From NCBI GenBank assembly GCA_949927415.1, contig CATLFB010000004.1, forward strand, positions 62,001 to 126,000: 64,000 nt of DNA. Direction: 5' to 3'. Below are positions 26,482-34,298 of the stretch, in pieces. The translations under genes and the position numbers were made by a program. Source of the stretch: an uncultured Candidatus Melainabacteria bacterium. Lineage in GTDB: Bacteria; Cyanobacteriota; Vampirovibrionia; Gastranaerophilales; Gastranaerophilaceae. The notes under the pieces are model-generated. The model had not been told where the DNA came from and made no database searches. It saw only the letters and a list, made by a program, of their open reading frames with translations. Positions within the stretch are counted from its first letter, which is position 1. Each line of letters begins with the position of its first letter.

Positions 26482-27299
26482 TAGTTTCTTACAACCTCAA
26501 ATATTTTTTTGCAAGTTGCAAACACGTTTTCCGCCGAATCAATAGAGAGCATATTCGGCCCGTCACACAATGCTTTGTCGGGATTTGGATGAATTTCAAA
26601 GAAAAGAGCATCCGCACCGGCTGCCATGGCTGATTTTGCCAGCACAGGAACAAATCTTCGATCTCCCCCTGAGGATGTACCGTTTGCCCCGGGAAGCTGC
26701 ACACTGTGGGTCGCATCAAACACAACAGGATACCCGAAACTTTTCATAATAGGAACCGCTCTGAAATCCACAACCAGATTGTTATATCCGAATGTAAATC
26801 CGCGGTCTGTCAGAAGAATGTTTTCATTTCCGGATTCTTCAACTTTTTTTATCAAACTTCCCATCTGTTCAGGCGCGAGAAACTGGCCTTTTTTAATGTT
26901 TACGATTTTGCCTGTTTTAGCGGCCGCCACAAGCAAATCAGTCTGTCTGCACAAAAATGCCGGAATTTGTATTATATCAGCGACTTCAGCCGCAATTTCC
27001 GCTTGCTCCGGAATGTGAATATCAGTTACAATCGGAAGGTTATACTTCGATTTAATGTTCGAAAGCATTTCCAAACCTTTATCAATCCCAGGGCCTCTGT
27101 ATGAATTTATAGAAGAGCGGTTTGCTTTATCAAATGAGGATTTGAAGATAAAATTTATACCGAGTTTTTCAGTAATTTCTTTTAAGGCCGAAGCTGTTTC
27201 GTCAAGAATATCCATGCTTTCAGCCGCGCAAGGGCCTGCAAGAATTGTCAGTTTTTTTGCGCCGATTTCAAAATTTTTAAGTTTAATTATTTTTTCCAT
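26481..27299 (-). CDS. kdsA: KDO-8-phosphate synthase
   Basis: Condenses arabinose-5-phosphate and PEP to KDO-8-phosphate for lipid A-core LPS, so the cell very probably makes LPS. 272 aa from ATG 27299. Motifs: ILAGPCAAES, FKSSFDKANRSSINSYRGPG, VTDIHIPEQA, IPAFLCRQTDLLVAAAKTG, NIKKGQFLAPEQM, DATHSVQLPG and FFEIHPNPDKALCDGPN. The ATG is six bases after TATAAT with no Shine-Dalgarno; a longer reading to 27422 would run through the promoter. It is divergent from the M16-like gene. Confidence 0.95.
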   Translation of the reverse strand: MEKIIKLKNFEIGAKKLTILAGPCAAESMDILDETASALKEITEKLGINFIFKSSFDKANRSSINSYRGPGIDKGLEMLSNIKSKYNLPIVTDIHIPEQAEIAAEVADIIQIPAFLCRQTDLLVAAAKTGKIVNIKKGQFLAPEQMGSLIKKVEESGNENILLTDRGFTFGYNNLVVDFRAVPIMKSFGYPVVFDATHSVQLPGANGTSSGGDRRFVPVLAKSAMAAGADALFFEIHPNPDKALCDGPNMLSIDSAENVFATCKKIFEVVRN

Positions 27300-27311
27300 A
27301 CGAAAATTATA
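27300..27311 (-). promoter_or_regulatory. kdsA -10 element, leaderless start
   Basis: TATAAT (plus-strand 27306-27311) then TTTCGT then the kdsA ATG at 27299. No Shine-Dalgarno. The -35 is weak (TTGTAT at 18 bp). Confidence 0.55.
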
Positions 27312-27396
27312 CAATAAAAAAAGGGCAAAATACAAGCCGCATAAAAGATTGTTATTTCGAAAGAGTTGTGATAAACTAAAGCGCAGAGGAGAGATT

Positions 27397-28611
27397 ATGG
27401 AACAAAAAATTACGAAACTCAAAAATAATACAAACTTTTTTTATAAAAAGAATTCAGACACACCGCGCTCAGCGTTTTGCATGAATTTTTTGATGTGCGA
27501 ACCCGAAGCCGCACCGGGCATTAACGCCCTTATGGCAAGACTTCTTTTTCAGGGCACAAAAACAAAAACAGCAGAACAAATTGCGGAAGAATTTGATTCA
27601 TACGGGATTGATTTTTCGGTTGAAATGCGCTCTGATTATTTAAGATTTCGTTTCGTGTGCTTGAATGAAGATTTTGAAAAAGCAATTGAACTTGTTTCGG
27701 ATTTGGTCAAAAATTCCACATTTGAAGATTTCGACAAAGAACGCGCAAAACTTGAAGGCGAAATTGTCGCTGACCTTGATGCCGCAAGAGCAAAAGCGGC
27801 TGATAATTATGCCAAAAACATTTATGAGGGGCATTTTTACGGATTTTCAAACACAAAAGTTCTGGAAAACCTCCCAAATATCACAAAAGAAATGGTTATC
27901 GCAGCTTTCGAAAATCTTTTAAACAACGGACAAAAAGTCGTAACTTTTGTCGGCGACATTGAATTTAATAAAGTTGAAGAACTTATTGATGAAAATTTCG
28001 GAAATCTTCCATCTATTGCCGGCGCCGGATTTGATATGCCGGTAATACCTTTAACAGAAAATAAGGAAGTTGAAATTATCAAACCGGATGCAAATCAGGC
28101 GCATATTATTAAAGGCTGGCTTGTGGATTCTTTTGATAGTGAAGATTATCCGGCGTTGATTTTGCTGAACATAATTTTAGGCGCAAGCGGACTTTCTTCA
28201 AGACTGTTTCTGGAACTTCGCGACAAAAAAGGGCTTGCTTATGTTGTCAGAAGCACTTATGAAACAATGAGATTCGGCGCAGGTTTTTCAATCTACATTG
28301 CAACGGAGCCAAAAAATATTGAAGTCTCTCTTGCCGGATTCAATGAAGAAATTGAAAAGATTAAAACAATTCCGGTTGGCGAAGAAGAACTCGAAAATGC
28401 AAAGAACAATCTATTTGGCAAATGGGCGTTTTCATTTGAAACGAATGCGCAGCAGGCTTGTTCTTACGCGCACTACGGAGTTCTCGGGCTTGGATTTGAT
28501 TTTAATGAAAAGGTCAGACAACGCGTAAAACAGGTTACTTCAGAACAATTGAAGGCTTGCGCTAACAAATATTTTAATGACAAATTCGTTATATCTGTTT
28601 TGAAACCTTAA
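27397..28611 (+). CDS. M16-family peptidase-like protein lacking the zinc motif
   Basis: 404 aa from ATG 27397 with AGAGG upstream. Two M16 halves are visible: N-terminal GINALMARLLFQGTKTKTAEQIAEEFDSYGIDF, and a C-terminal half with ILGASGLSSRLFLELRDKKGLAYVV (residues about 263-287), the usual RLF..LR block. The zinc-binding HxxEH expected before FQGT is replaced by ALMARL, so metallopeptidase activity is unlikely. Inactive M16 subunits normally pair with an active one; none is adjacent. No signal peptide is seen. It may be a chaperone-like or regulatory partner. Confidence 0.85.
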   Translation: MEQKITKLKNNTNFFYKKNSDTPRSAFCMNFLMCEPEAAPGINALMARLLFQGTKTKTAEQIAEEFDSYGIDFSVEMRSDYLRFRFVCLNEDFEKAIELVSDLVKNSTFEDFDKERAKLEGEIVADLDAARAKAADNYAKNIYEGHFYGFSNTKVLENLPNITKEMVIAAFENLLNNGQKVVTFVGDIEFNKVEELIDENFGNLPSIAGAGFDMPVIPLTENKEVEIIKPDANQAHIIKGWLVDSFDSEDYPALILLNIILGASGLSSRLFLELRDKKGLAYVVRSTYETMRFGAGFSIYIATEPKNIEVSLAGFNEEIEKIKTIPVGEEELENAKNNLFGKWAFSFETNAQQACSYAHYGVLGLGFDFNEKVRQRVKQVTSEQLKACANKYFNDKFVISVLKP

Positions 28612-28635
28612 AACATTTTCAACTCAAATTAAAAT

Positions 28636-28674
28636 ACGCCGTCGTTCAGTTAAAAATTTGAACGGCGGCGTTAT
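28636..28674 (+). terminator. Terminator downstream of the M16-like gene
   Basis: 13-nt arms (28636-28648 and 28659-28671, one G-T pair) rich in GC, with a 10-nt loop and a short T-rich tail. Confidence 0.65.
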
Positions 28675-28768
28675 TCAAAATTCCGCAGAAGTATTGCAAT
28701 GTCAGGGAATAGTATAAGTTACAATTCTGCCTGATAATATTTTCGGTACCATTTTTAAGGCTTGTCAA

Positions 28769-29326
28769 GTGAAAATTCCCTGCATTATACTGCTTATATT
28801 TTGTTTGAATCTTCCGCTGAAGGCATTATGTCAGGAAGATGTAAAAACGATTTTTGTAAGCGCTGCTGTTAACAACAAAGCAATAGATGTTAAAAGGCGG
28901 CTGGAAGAACTTTTGCCGCAAAATACCGCTGTAATTTACACAATTGTTCCGCGAGGATTGATTGTGAGCATTCGGGAAGACACTTTTTTCAGAGGCGAAA
29001 GCATTCACATAAACCGATTGGGAGTTAATGTTCTAAACGGAATTGCACAAACACTCAGAGAAATCGACAACAACTGCACAATAGAAAGCCACACAGAAGG
29101 CCATAACAAAAAAGACGGAGATTTTCATACCAATTGGGAAATTTCCATGGCGCGCGCAAACAGCATTACTGATTATTTAATTTATTGCGGCAACATTCCG
29201 CCTGCGAGAGTTTTTCCTCTAGGGCTCGGGGATTTTATGCCGTTTAAAGATAATGTTTCGGCTGAAAGCGCAGGTTTTGACAAAAGAATTGATTTCGTAA
29301 TTTTTGATTACGAATACGAAAGATAA
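28769..29326 (+). CDS. OmpA-family peptidoglycan-binding protein, exported
   Basis: 185 aa with a GTG start. A signal peptide (IPCIILLIFCLNLPLKALC, cleaved near residue 20, possibly a lipoprotein at LCQ) precedes a C-terminal OmpA-like domain: LGVNVLNGIAQTLREID, HTEGHNKKDG, WEISMARANSITDYLI and RVFPLGLGDFMPF with KRIDFVI at the end. The usual Arg of the peptidoglycan-binding site is Lys here. It probably sits in the periplasm or outer membrane. No MotB-like membrane helix is present. Confidence 0.82.
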   Translation: MKIPCIILLIFCLNLPLKALCQEDVKTIFVSAAVNNKAIDVKRRLEELLPQNTAVIYTIVPRGLIVSIREDTFFRGESIHINRLGVNVLNGIAQTLREIDNNCTIESHTEGHNKKDGDFHTNWEISMARANSITDYLIYCGNIPPARVFPLGLGDFMPFKDNVSAESAGFDKRIDFVIFDYEYER

Positions 29327-29402
29327 GATTTCCGATGAATTTCCGGCAAAAATCCGCGAAATAAAAAACAAAAAATCCGTTTCAAAAAACCGCAAAAAAC
29401 TT

Positions 29403-30230
29403 TTATGCGATAATGCTCTGGCGCATTCTGGAAGAGCGGTCTTCGTTAAGTATGTTTTTGAGTTTCATAATCGACTGTGCATGAAGCTGGCAAACTCGGG
29501 ATTCTGACATGTTTAAAGTTTTGCCGATTTCTTTTAAAGTCATGTTCTCCTGATAGTAAAGAACCATTATCACACGTTCGCGTTCCGGAAGCCTTCTAAG
29601 CGCTTTTTCCAACTGCTGTTTTACGTTCTTTTCTTCCATCTGCTCCTGCGGATTAAGCTTATTCGTATCCTGTATGGTGTCAATAATTTCCATACTGTCA
29701 TCGCTCGAGCCTTTTTTGTCATAAATGGACGTCATTGTCGTATCTTCAGCAAGCAGTTGATTAACTTTTTCCGCATCCATTTCAAGAACATTCGCGACTT
29801 CCGTTGTGGTCGGCATACGGCCAAGTTCCTGCTTTAACTGTTCTTGAACCTGTTTTATATCTTTGATTTTTTTGCGCACGCTTCTTGGCAAAAAATCCTG
29901 CGCCCGGATTCTGTCAATAATCGCGCCGCGGATTCTGATAAGTGCGTAAGTTTCAAAGCGGGTATTCTTTTGCGGAGAATATCTTTCAATCGCGTTAATA
30001 AGCCCTTCAACGCCGTATCCTGCTATGTCTTCAATCGAAATTCCCGCAGGCAATGTAACCTTAACCCTTCCCGCTACATAGCGGATTAAGTAAATGTATT
30101 GGACTATCAAAGCATCTCTGACACTTTTTTGGGTTTTATCCTTGAAATATTCCTCCCACAGTGCTGTCAGTTCCTCTTCCGAAAGTCTTTTTATGCTGTT
30201 GTAAGATGTGAAATCAAAACTTTGATCCAT
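29403..30230 (-). CDS. Sigma-28-type (FliA/WhiG) RNA polymerase sigma factor
   Basis: 275 aa. Regions 2-4 are all present: YIYLIRYVAGRVKVTLP, DIAGYGVEGLINAIERYSP and RFETYALIRIRGAIIDRIRAQDFLPRSVRKK (region 2), LGRMPTTTEVANVL (region 3), and LPERERVIMVLYYQENMTLKEIG with MSESRVCQLHAQSIMKL (region 4 HTH). Region 2 is closest to FliA/WhiG. No flagellar, chemotaxis or anti-sigma (FlgM) gene is in the window, so the regulon is unknown. SD AGGCGG precedes the ATG by four bases. Confidence 0.9.
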   Translation of the reverse strand: MDQSFDFTSYNSIKRLSEEELTALWEEYFKDKTQKSVRDALIVQYIYLIRYVAGRVKVTLPAGISIEDIAGYGVEGLINAIERYSPQKNTRFETYALIRIRGAIIDRIRAQDFLPRSVRKKIKDIKQVQEQLKQELGRMPTTTEVANVLEMDAEKVNQLLAEDTTMTSIYDKKGSSDDSMEIIDTIQDTNKLNPQEQMEEKNVKQQLEKALRRLPERERVIMVLYYQENMTLKEIGKTLNMSESRVCQLHAQSIMKLKNILNEDRSSRMRQSIIA

Positions 30231-30564
30231 TAATCCGCCTGAATGTTAAAATTTATTACATTATTATTCTATACAATCCGCAAAATACTACATCATTTAA
30301 AAGGTTGAAAAATTATTCTTGAAATGATATCCAAAATATCTACCGGCCATAAAAGCTTTTTCATATAAGGGTTCTGAGTAAAAATCAAAATTAAAACTTC
30401 CCTTATTTTCGAATTTATGCTATAATTTGGAAACCTAATGGAAAAATCTCTTTATGAATAATTGTAAATATTTGTAAAGGAGCAGTATTAAACATGGCAA
30501 ATAAAATTATTCAGAAATTTTATATAATTTAAAGTAGTGTGTATTAATAAGGAAGGACACAAAT
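30231..30564. other. 334-bp divergent intergenic region with promoter elements
   Basis: Lies between the sigma factor and the 30565 gene. It holds TGC-TATAAT at 30418-30426 (extended -10), a second TATAAT at 30522-30527 and a 12-codon frame with a good Shine-Dalgarno (separate entry). No RNA gene or repeat was recognised. Confidence 0.5.
30494..30532 (+). CDS. Possible 12-codon leader ORF upstream of the 30565 gene
   Basis: AAAGGAG at 30477-30483 precedes ATG 30494 by ten bases. The frame reads MANKIIQKFYII and stops at 30532, 32 bp before the next gene's start. It could be a leader peptide, or the decayed start of a gene. The second -10-like TATAAT lies inside it. Short length makes this tentative. 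Confidence 0.3.
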   Translation: MANKIIQKFYII

Positions 30565-31416
30565 ATGGTAGATGCAGTAAACAATAACAACAATCGTAAC
30601 GCGGTTTACACGGCAGCAGGCGCAGGTGTTGGTTTGGCCGCAGGTGCAGGATATGGCGCATGGTTATCAAAACCGTTATTAAAAGGCGATGCACCGTCTG
30701 ATGCTTTTGTTAAAAGATATTATGACAATGATGCAAAAGATACAATTGCAAAAGCAGGCGAAGATGCTAAAAAAACTTTAACAGAATCACCGACATACAA
30801 AGCTGCAGGCGATGATGTTACAAAATTGACAGACATCATCAAAGGCAATGCTGAAAAATACGGATTGAAAGCAGAAGTTGATGCTGACGGAAAAGTCACA
30901 AAAGAATTAGATAAAGTTATTGAAGAATTCGTTGGAAAAGATGCAAAAGCTGATGAATTGAAGGCAAAAATGGAAAAAACTTTTGCTGAAGTAGCAGAAG
31001 AAAATGCAACAAAAGGTTTCAAAGACAGCAAAAAATTGTCAGCATTAGCAAAAGAAGCTGAAGCATTAGCTGCAGATGCAAATGCAGAAACAGTGAAATC
31101 ATTTGTTACAAAACATGCTGAAGTTTTGGGCGCAGAAGCAGACAAAATTGATGATTTTGTAAACGGAAAAACTGTCGACCAGATTAAAGAACTTGCAAAA
31201 ACAGCATCAAAACCGTTAACAGAAAAAGCTGATGAATTAAAAGGATTCATCAAAGACGGCAAAATCAATCTTGAAGGCGCAACTGAGGCCGTTAAAAAAG
31301 CCGCTAAAGATACAAAACTCTGGGCTGGCGCAAAATGGGCAGCAGGCGTAGGTGCCGCACTCGGTATCGCATCATACATCGGCGCTAAGATGACCGAAGG
31401 CAAAGAAGAAGCATAG
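30565..31416 (+). CDS. Lys/Ala/Glu-rich helical protein with glycine-rich membrane segments at both ends
   Basis: 283 aa, no family recognised. An N-terminal hydrophobic segment AAGAGVGLAAGAGYGAWLS (about residues 13-31) and a C-terminal WAAGVGAALGIASYIGA (about 257-273) flank about 220 residues of strongly helical, charged sequence (KAD, AEA, KEL repeats), likely coiled coil. The symmetric arrangement suggests a protein anchored at both ends. The gene has GGAAGGA before the ATG, its own promoters and a strong terminator, and a biased amino acid composition, pointing to high expression. There is no signal peptide in the classic sense. Confidence 0.8.
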   Translation: MVDAVNNNNNRNAVYTAAGAGVGLAAGAGYGAWLSKPLLKGDAPSDAFVKRYYDNDAKDTIAKAGEDAKKTLTESPTYKAAGDDVTKLTDIIKGNAEKYGLKAEVDADGKVTKELDKVIEEFVGKDAKADELKAKMEKTFAEVAEENATKGFKDSKKLSALAKEAEALAADANAETVKSFVTKHAEVLGAEADKIDDFVNGKTVDQIKELAKTASKPLTEKADELKGFIKDGKINLEGATEAVKKAAKDTKLWAGAKWAAGVGAALGIASYIGAKMTEGKEEA

Positions 31417-31435
31417 ACCATATTAATATATAAAC

Positions 31436-31467
31436 AAAAATCCTGATTCAAAAGAATCAGGATTTTT
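31436..31467 (+). terminator. Terminator downstream of the helical protein gene
   Basis: Perfect 14-bp stem (AAAAATCCTGATTC / GAATCAGGATTTTT) with a 4-nt loop and T tail. Confidence 0.88.
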
Positions 31468-31538
31468 ATTGTCATAAAATTTTCAAAAACTAAGATTTAA
31501 AACATACTCGATTCGTCAAAACACAAAGCATTGCGAGA

Positions 31539-32900
31539 TTAATCTTTTTTGGCTGCTTCTTCAACTTCGTTCGGTTCAGCAGCCTTGCGGATGATATCAA
31601 GCTTTGTAATCCTTGCGCCGTCAACTTCTTTCACAATAAACGTCAAATCTTCAAAAGTTACTGTATCATTGACTTCTGCAATTCTGCCAAGAAGCTTCAC
31701 AACAAGCCCTGCGATAGTATCAATGTCCTCATCGTCAATTTTATCTTCTTTTATTGAGAAGAATTCAGCCAATTCGTCAAGTCTCACCATTCCGTTTGCA
31801 ACAAAATGATTTGGTTCAACTTCAACAATGTCGCAGATTTCTTCTTCCTCGTCGAATTCATCCTGCACTTCGCCGAAGATTTCTTCAAGAACATCTTCCA
31901 GTGTAATAAGTCCTGATGTTCCGCCGAATTCGTCAATAACGATTGCCATCTGGCTTTTGCGTTTTTTAAATTCCAGAACAAGATTGTCCATAGTAATAGT
32001 TTCAGGGACAAGGAGGATTTCTCTTTCAAGAGTTTTCAAAGGACAAACTTCATCCTTAACAGAAAGCGAGAACAAATCCTTAACATGCACTAAACCTGTG
32101 ATATGGTCAATATCTTCGTCATAAACAGGATATCTTGTATACTGGCTTTCCGCCGCAAGCCTGTTCAATTCTTCAATACTCATATCGTTTGGAATACAAA
32201 CCATATCAGTTCGCGGAATCATAACCTGTTTGGCCGTAAGGTCAGAAAACTTGAAAACATTATGCAGAATATCTTTCTCGGTTTCGTTGAGCACGCCGCC
32301 GTTGTAGCTTGCATCAACCAGCATATCAAGCTCTTCTGTCGAATGCACCAGAGATGCCTTATGTTTATGCGGTACATGGAAAAGGTTCAAAATAGAATTC
32401 CCAAACCCGTTCAGCATCCAGATAAACGGAGTAAACAGGAATGATAAAATCTGCATCGGTCTTGCAATAACAAGAGAAGTTTGTTCCGGATATTCAAGCG
32501 CAATTGACTTTGGAATAAGTTCGCCTATTACAACATGCATAAATGTCATCAGCGCAAACGCGATTGACACAGAAACAGTATGCGTTGCAATGTTCTGGCT
32601 GATTCCCGGCAAAAACACGAATATCGGTTCAATAATTCTTGCAAGAGTAGCTTCACCCACCCAGCCTAAGCCAAGGCTGGAGATTGTAACACCAAGCTGT
32701 ACTGCCGCGATAAATTTGTCCAAATCTTTTATTGCTTCAAGTGCGATTTTTGCATTAAAATTGCCCTCGTTAACAAGCTGTTCAATACGGGTTTTTCGCA
32801 CCTTCACCATAGCGAATTCCGATGCCACAAAAAAACCGTTTGAAAACAGTAAAAATGCTATTACAAACAAGTTAAATATTATATTGCCGGACTCTTCCAT
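31539..32900 (-). CDS. CNNM/CorC-type hemolysin-like transporter
   Basis: 453 aa inner-membrane protein. An N-terminal CNNM (DUF21) domain has four hydrophobic segments (first at about 7-27, NIIFNLFVIAFLLFSNGFF), then two CBS domains (about 205-325, with MIPRTDMVCIP and YPVYDEDIDHITGLVH) and a C-terminal CorC/HlyC domain with FGGTSGLITLEDVLEEIFG near 320 and a stretch ending EVNDTVTFEDL. Members affect magnesium/cobalt homeostasis. The ATG is seven bases after TAAAAT and lacks a close Shine-Dalgarno. Confidence 0.9.
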   Translation of the reverse strand: MEESGNIIFNLFVIAFLLFSNGFFVASEFAMVKVRKTRIEQLVNEGNFNAKIALEAIKDLDKFIAAVQLGVTISSLGLGWVGEATLARIIEPIFVFLPGISQNIATHTVSVSIAFALMTFMHVVIGELIPKSIALEYPEQTSLVIARPMQILSFLFTPFIWMLNGFGNSILNLFHVPHKHKASLVHSTEELDMLVDASYNGGVLNETEKDILHNVFKFSDLTAKQVMIPRTDMVCIPNDMSIEELNRLAAESQYTRYPVYDEDIDHITGLVHVKDLFSLSVKDEVCPLKTLEREILLVPETITMDNLVLEFKKRKSQMAIVIDEFGGTSGLITLEDVLEEIFGEVQDEFDEEEEICDIVEVEPNHFVANGMVRLDELAEFFSIKEDKIDDEDIDTIAGLVVKLLGRIAEVNDTVTFEDLTFIVKEVDGARITKLDIIRKAAEPNEVEEAAKKD

Positions 32901-32968
32901 TATGTTAATTTTACCTCGATATCTCTAATAAGTTTAATTATATAATATTATACAAAAAATGCAAGACG

Positions 32969-33781
32969 CTACTTAACATTCACAGATTTCAGCTCTGTGT
33001 AAATCATGGGAGAAAATCCCGGAGTTGTAACAATGTCTATAACTTTGTAGTAATTCGGCGGAATCAGAAGCGACGGGGTTGAAATGTGATAAATGCCGTC
33101 TTTCATTTGCTCGCCGTTGATATGGTAATGGCCGGAAACAATTGCGATTACATTGTTGTGTTTTTCAAGGATTTCAAAATACTTTTCCGGCTGGTAAACT
33201 CTGTGGGATTTTCTTTCCTTAGGCTCCACAATCGGATAGTGCTGGAGAATAATAACCGGAGTTTTTTTATTCTTCGAAAGCTGTTTATCTAGCCATTCTA
33301 AAGTGCTTTCTTTGTAATATCCGACCGATCCCGGAATAACTTCCTTTGCGCCGTCAAGCACTATAAACACAAACCCTTGTTTTTTAATCACATAATTAGG
33401 GCTTGATGGTCTGTAGAAAAAATGATTGTCTTTAACGGTTTCAATATAGTTAATCTTAGACATTCCGCCGTTTTTATAGACATCATGGTCGCCAAATACA
33501 AGATAATACGGGGCTTTTAATTTATTTGCAGTGCGGACAAAACTGATTAAATCTTCTTCTCTGGGTCTGTTGATATTATCGCCCGTAAAGACAACAAAAG
33601 ATACGCCTTTTAATTTGTTTACCTGCTTAACGGTTTCTTTTAAAACATCCTGAGAATACTCGTTATTCACAGCATAGTGGCTATCTGCAATTTGCACAAA
33701 CTTAATATCTGCACCAAAAGCCTCATTTGCACCAAAAGTTATTACCATAACCGCCAATAAATTTATCAAAAATCTTTTCAT
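32969..33781 (-). CDS. Exported calcineurin-like metallophosphoesterase
   Basis: 270 aa. Signal peptide FLINLLAVMVITFGANEAFG with likely cleavage after residue 23. Metal ligands in order: IADSHY (Asp, His), VFTGDNIN, VFGDHDVY in place of the usual GNHD, ILQHYP and VSGHYHING. A periplasmic phosphoesterase; the substrate is not apparent from sequence. GAGGAG lies 12 bases before the ATG, a little far. It is divergent from rqcP. Confidence 0.88.
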   Translation of the reverse strand: MKRFLINLLAVMVITFGANEAFGADIKFVQIADSHYAVNNEYSQDVLKETVKQVNKLKGVSFVVFTGDNINRPREEDLISFVRTANKLKAPYYLVFGDHDVYKNGGMSKINYIETVKDNHFFYRPSSPNYVIKKQGFVFIVLDGAKEVIPGSVGYYKESTLEWLDKQLSKNKKTPVIILQHYPIVEPKERKSHRVYQPEKYFEILEKHNNVIAIVSGHYHINGEQMKDGIYHISTPSLLIPPNYYKVIDIVTTPGFSPMIYTELKSVNVK

Positions 33782-33871
33782 TTAAGAAAACTACTCCTCT
33801 ATTGTTTTATAACCGAATTATATCATAAATAATTTTGATATGATAATATGATAAATAAATGAGAGGACAAA

Positions 33872-34117
33872 ATGAGATTAGACAAATTTTTAAAAGTTTC
33901 AAGATTAATCAAACGACGCACAGTGGCCAATGAAGTTTCGGATATGGGCAGGGTTCTGGTGAACGATTCGCCGGCAAAGCCTTCAAAACAACTTAAAGAA
34001 AATGATGTTATAAAAATCGAATACGCCAATCGCACAGTCTGCGTTAAGGTTGTGAGGATTCCGCTGAACAACGTAAGCATTCAGGAAGCCCCGACATTAT
34101 ACGAAGTTATAGAATAA
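33872..34117 (+). CDS. rqcP: S4-domain RNA-binding protein RqcP
   Basis: 81 aa, essentially one S4 domain: MRLDKFLKVSRLIKRRTVANE, GRVLVNDSPAKPSKQLKENDVI, ending TLYEVIE. The N-terminal block is nearly the B. subtilis YabO/RqcP consensus; RqcP works with RqcH in alanine tailing of stalled nascent chains on 50S subunits. The related Hsp15 (HslR) is longer. GAGAGG precedes the ATG by five bases. rqcH is not in the window. Confidence 0.85.
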   Translation: MRLDKFLKVSRLIKRRTVANEVSDMGRVLVNDSPAKPSKQLKENDVIKIEYANRTVCVKVVRIPLNNVSIQEAPTLYEVIE

Positions 34118-34298
34118 GAAAAAATTTCCGTATTGATAACACCATGCACCTTGACTTTGACTTTAAAAACCTTAAATAAAAAACAAATATATCATACAAA
34201 AGTATGATAACAACATGTGTAATTCAGGTTATAGTAAGTATGCCGCATTATTGGAATAATGCGCAAAGTCAGATTAGTGAGGTATTGTAAAAACCGGT
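34118..34298. promoter_or_regulatory. Intergenic with two small inverted repeats before the TPR gene
   Basis: Contains ATCATAC-AAAA-GTATGAT at 34191-34208 and GCATTATT-GG-AATAATGC at 34245-34262. The second is an 18-bp symmetrical site 37 bases before the TPR start and could be an operator. Neither is followed by a T run. Confidence 0.4.

Noticed and set aside
27055-27396. Extended N-terminus of the M16-like gene back to 27055
   Set aside because: This part overlaps kdsA on the other strand; the ATG at 27397 has AGAGG and starts a normal M16 N-terminus.
29403-30230. Flagellar operon linked to the FliA-type sigma factor
   Set aside because: No flagellar, motor or chemotaxis gene occurs in the window.
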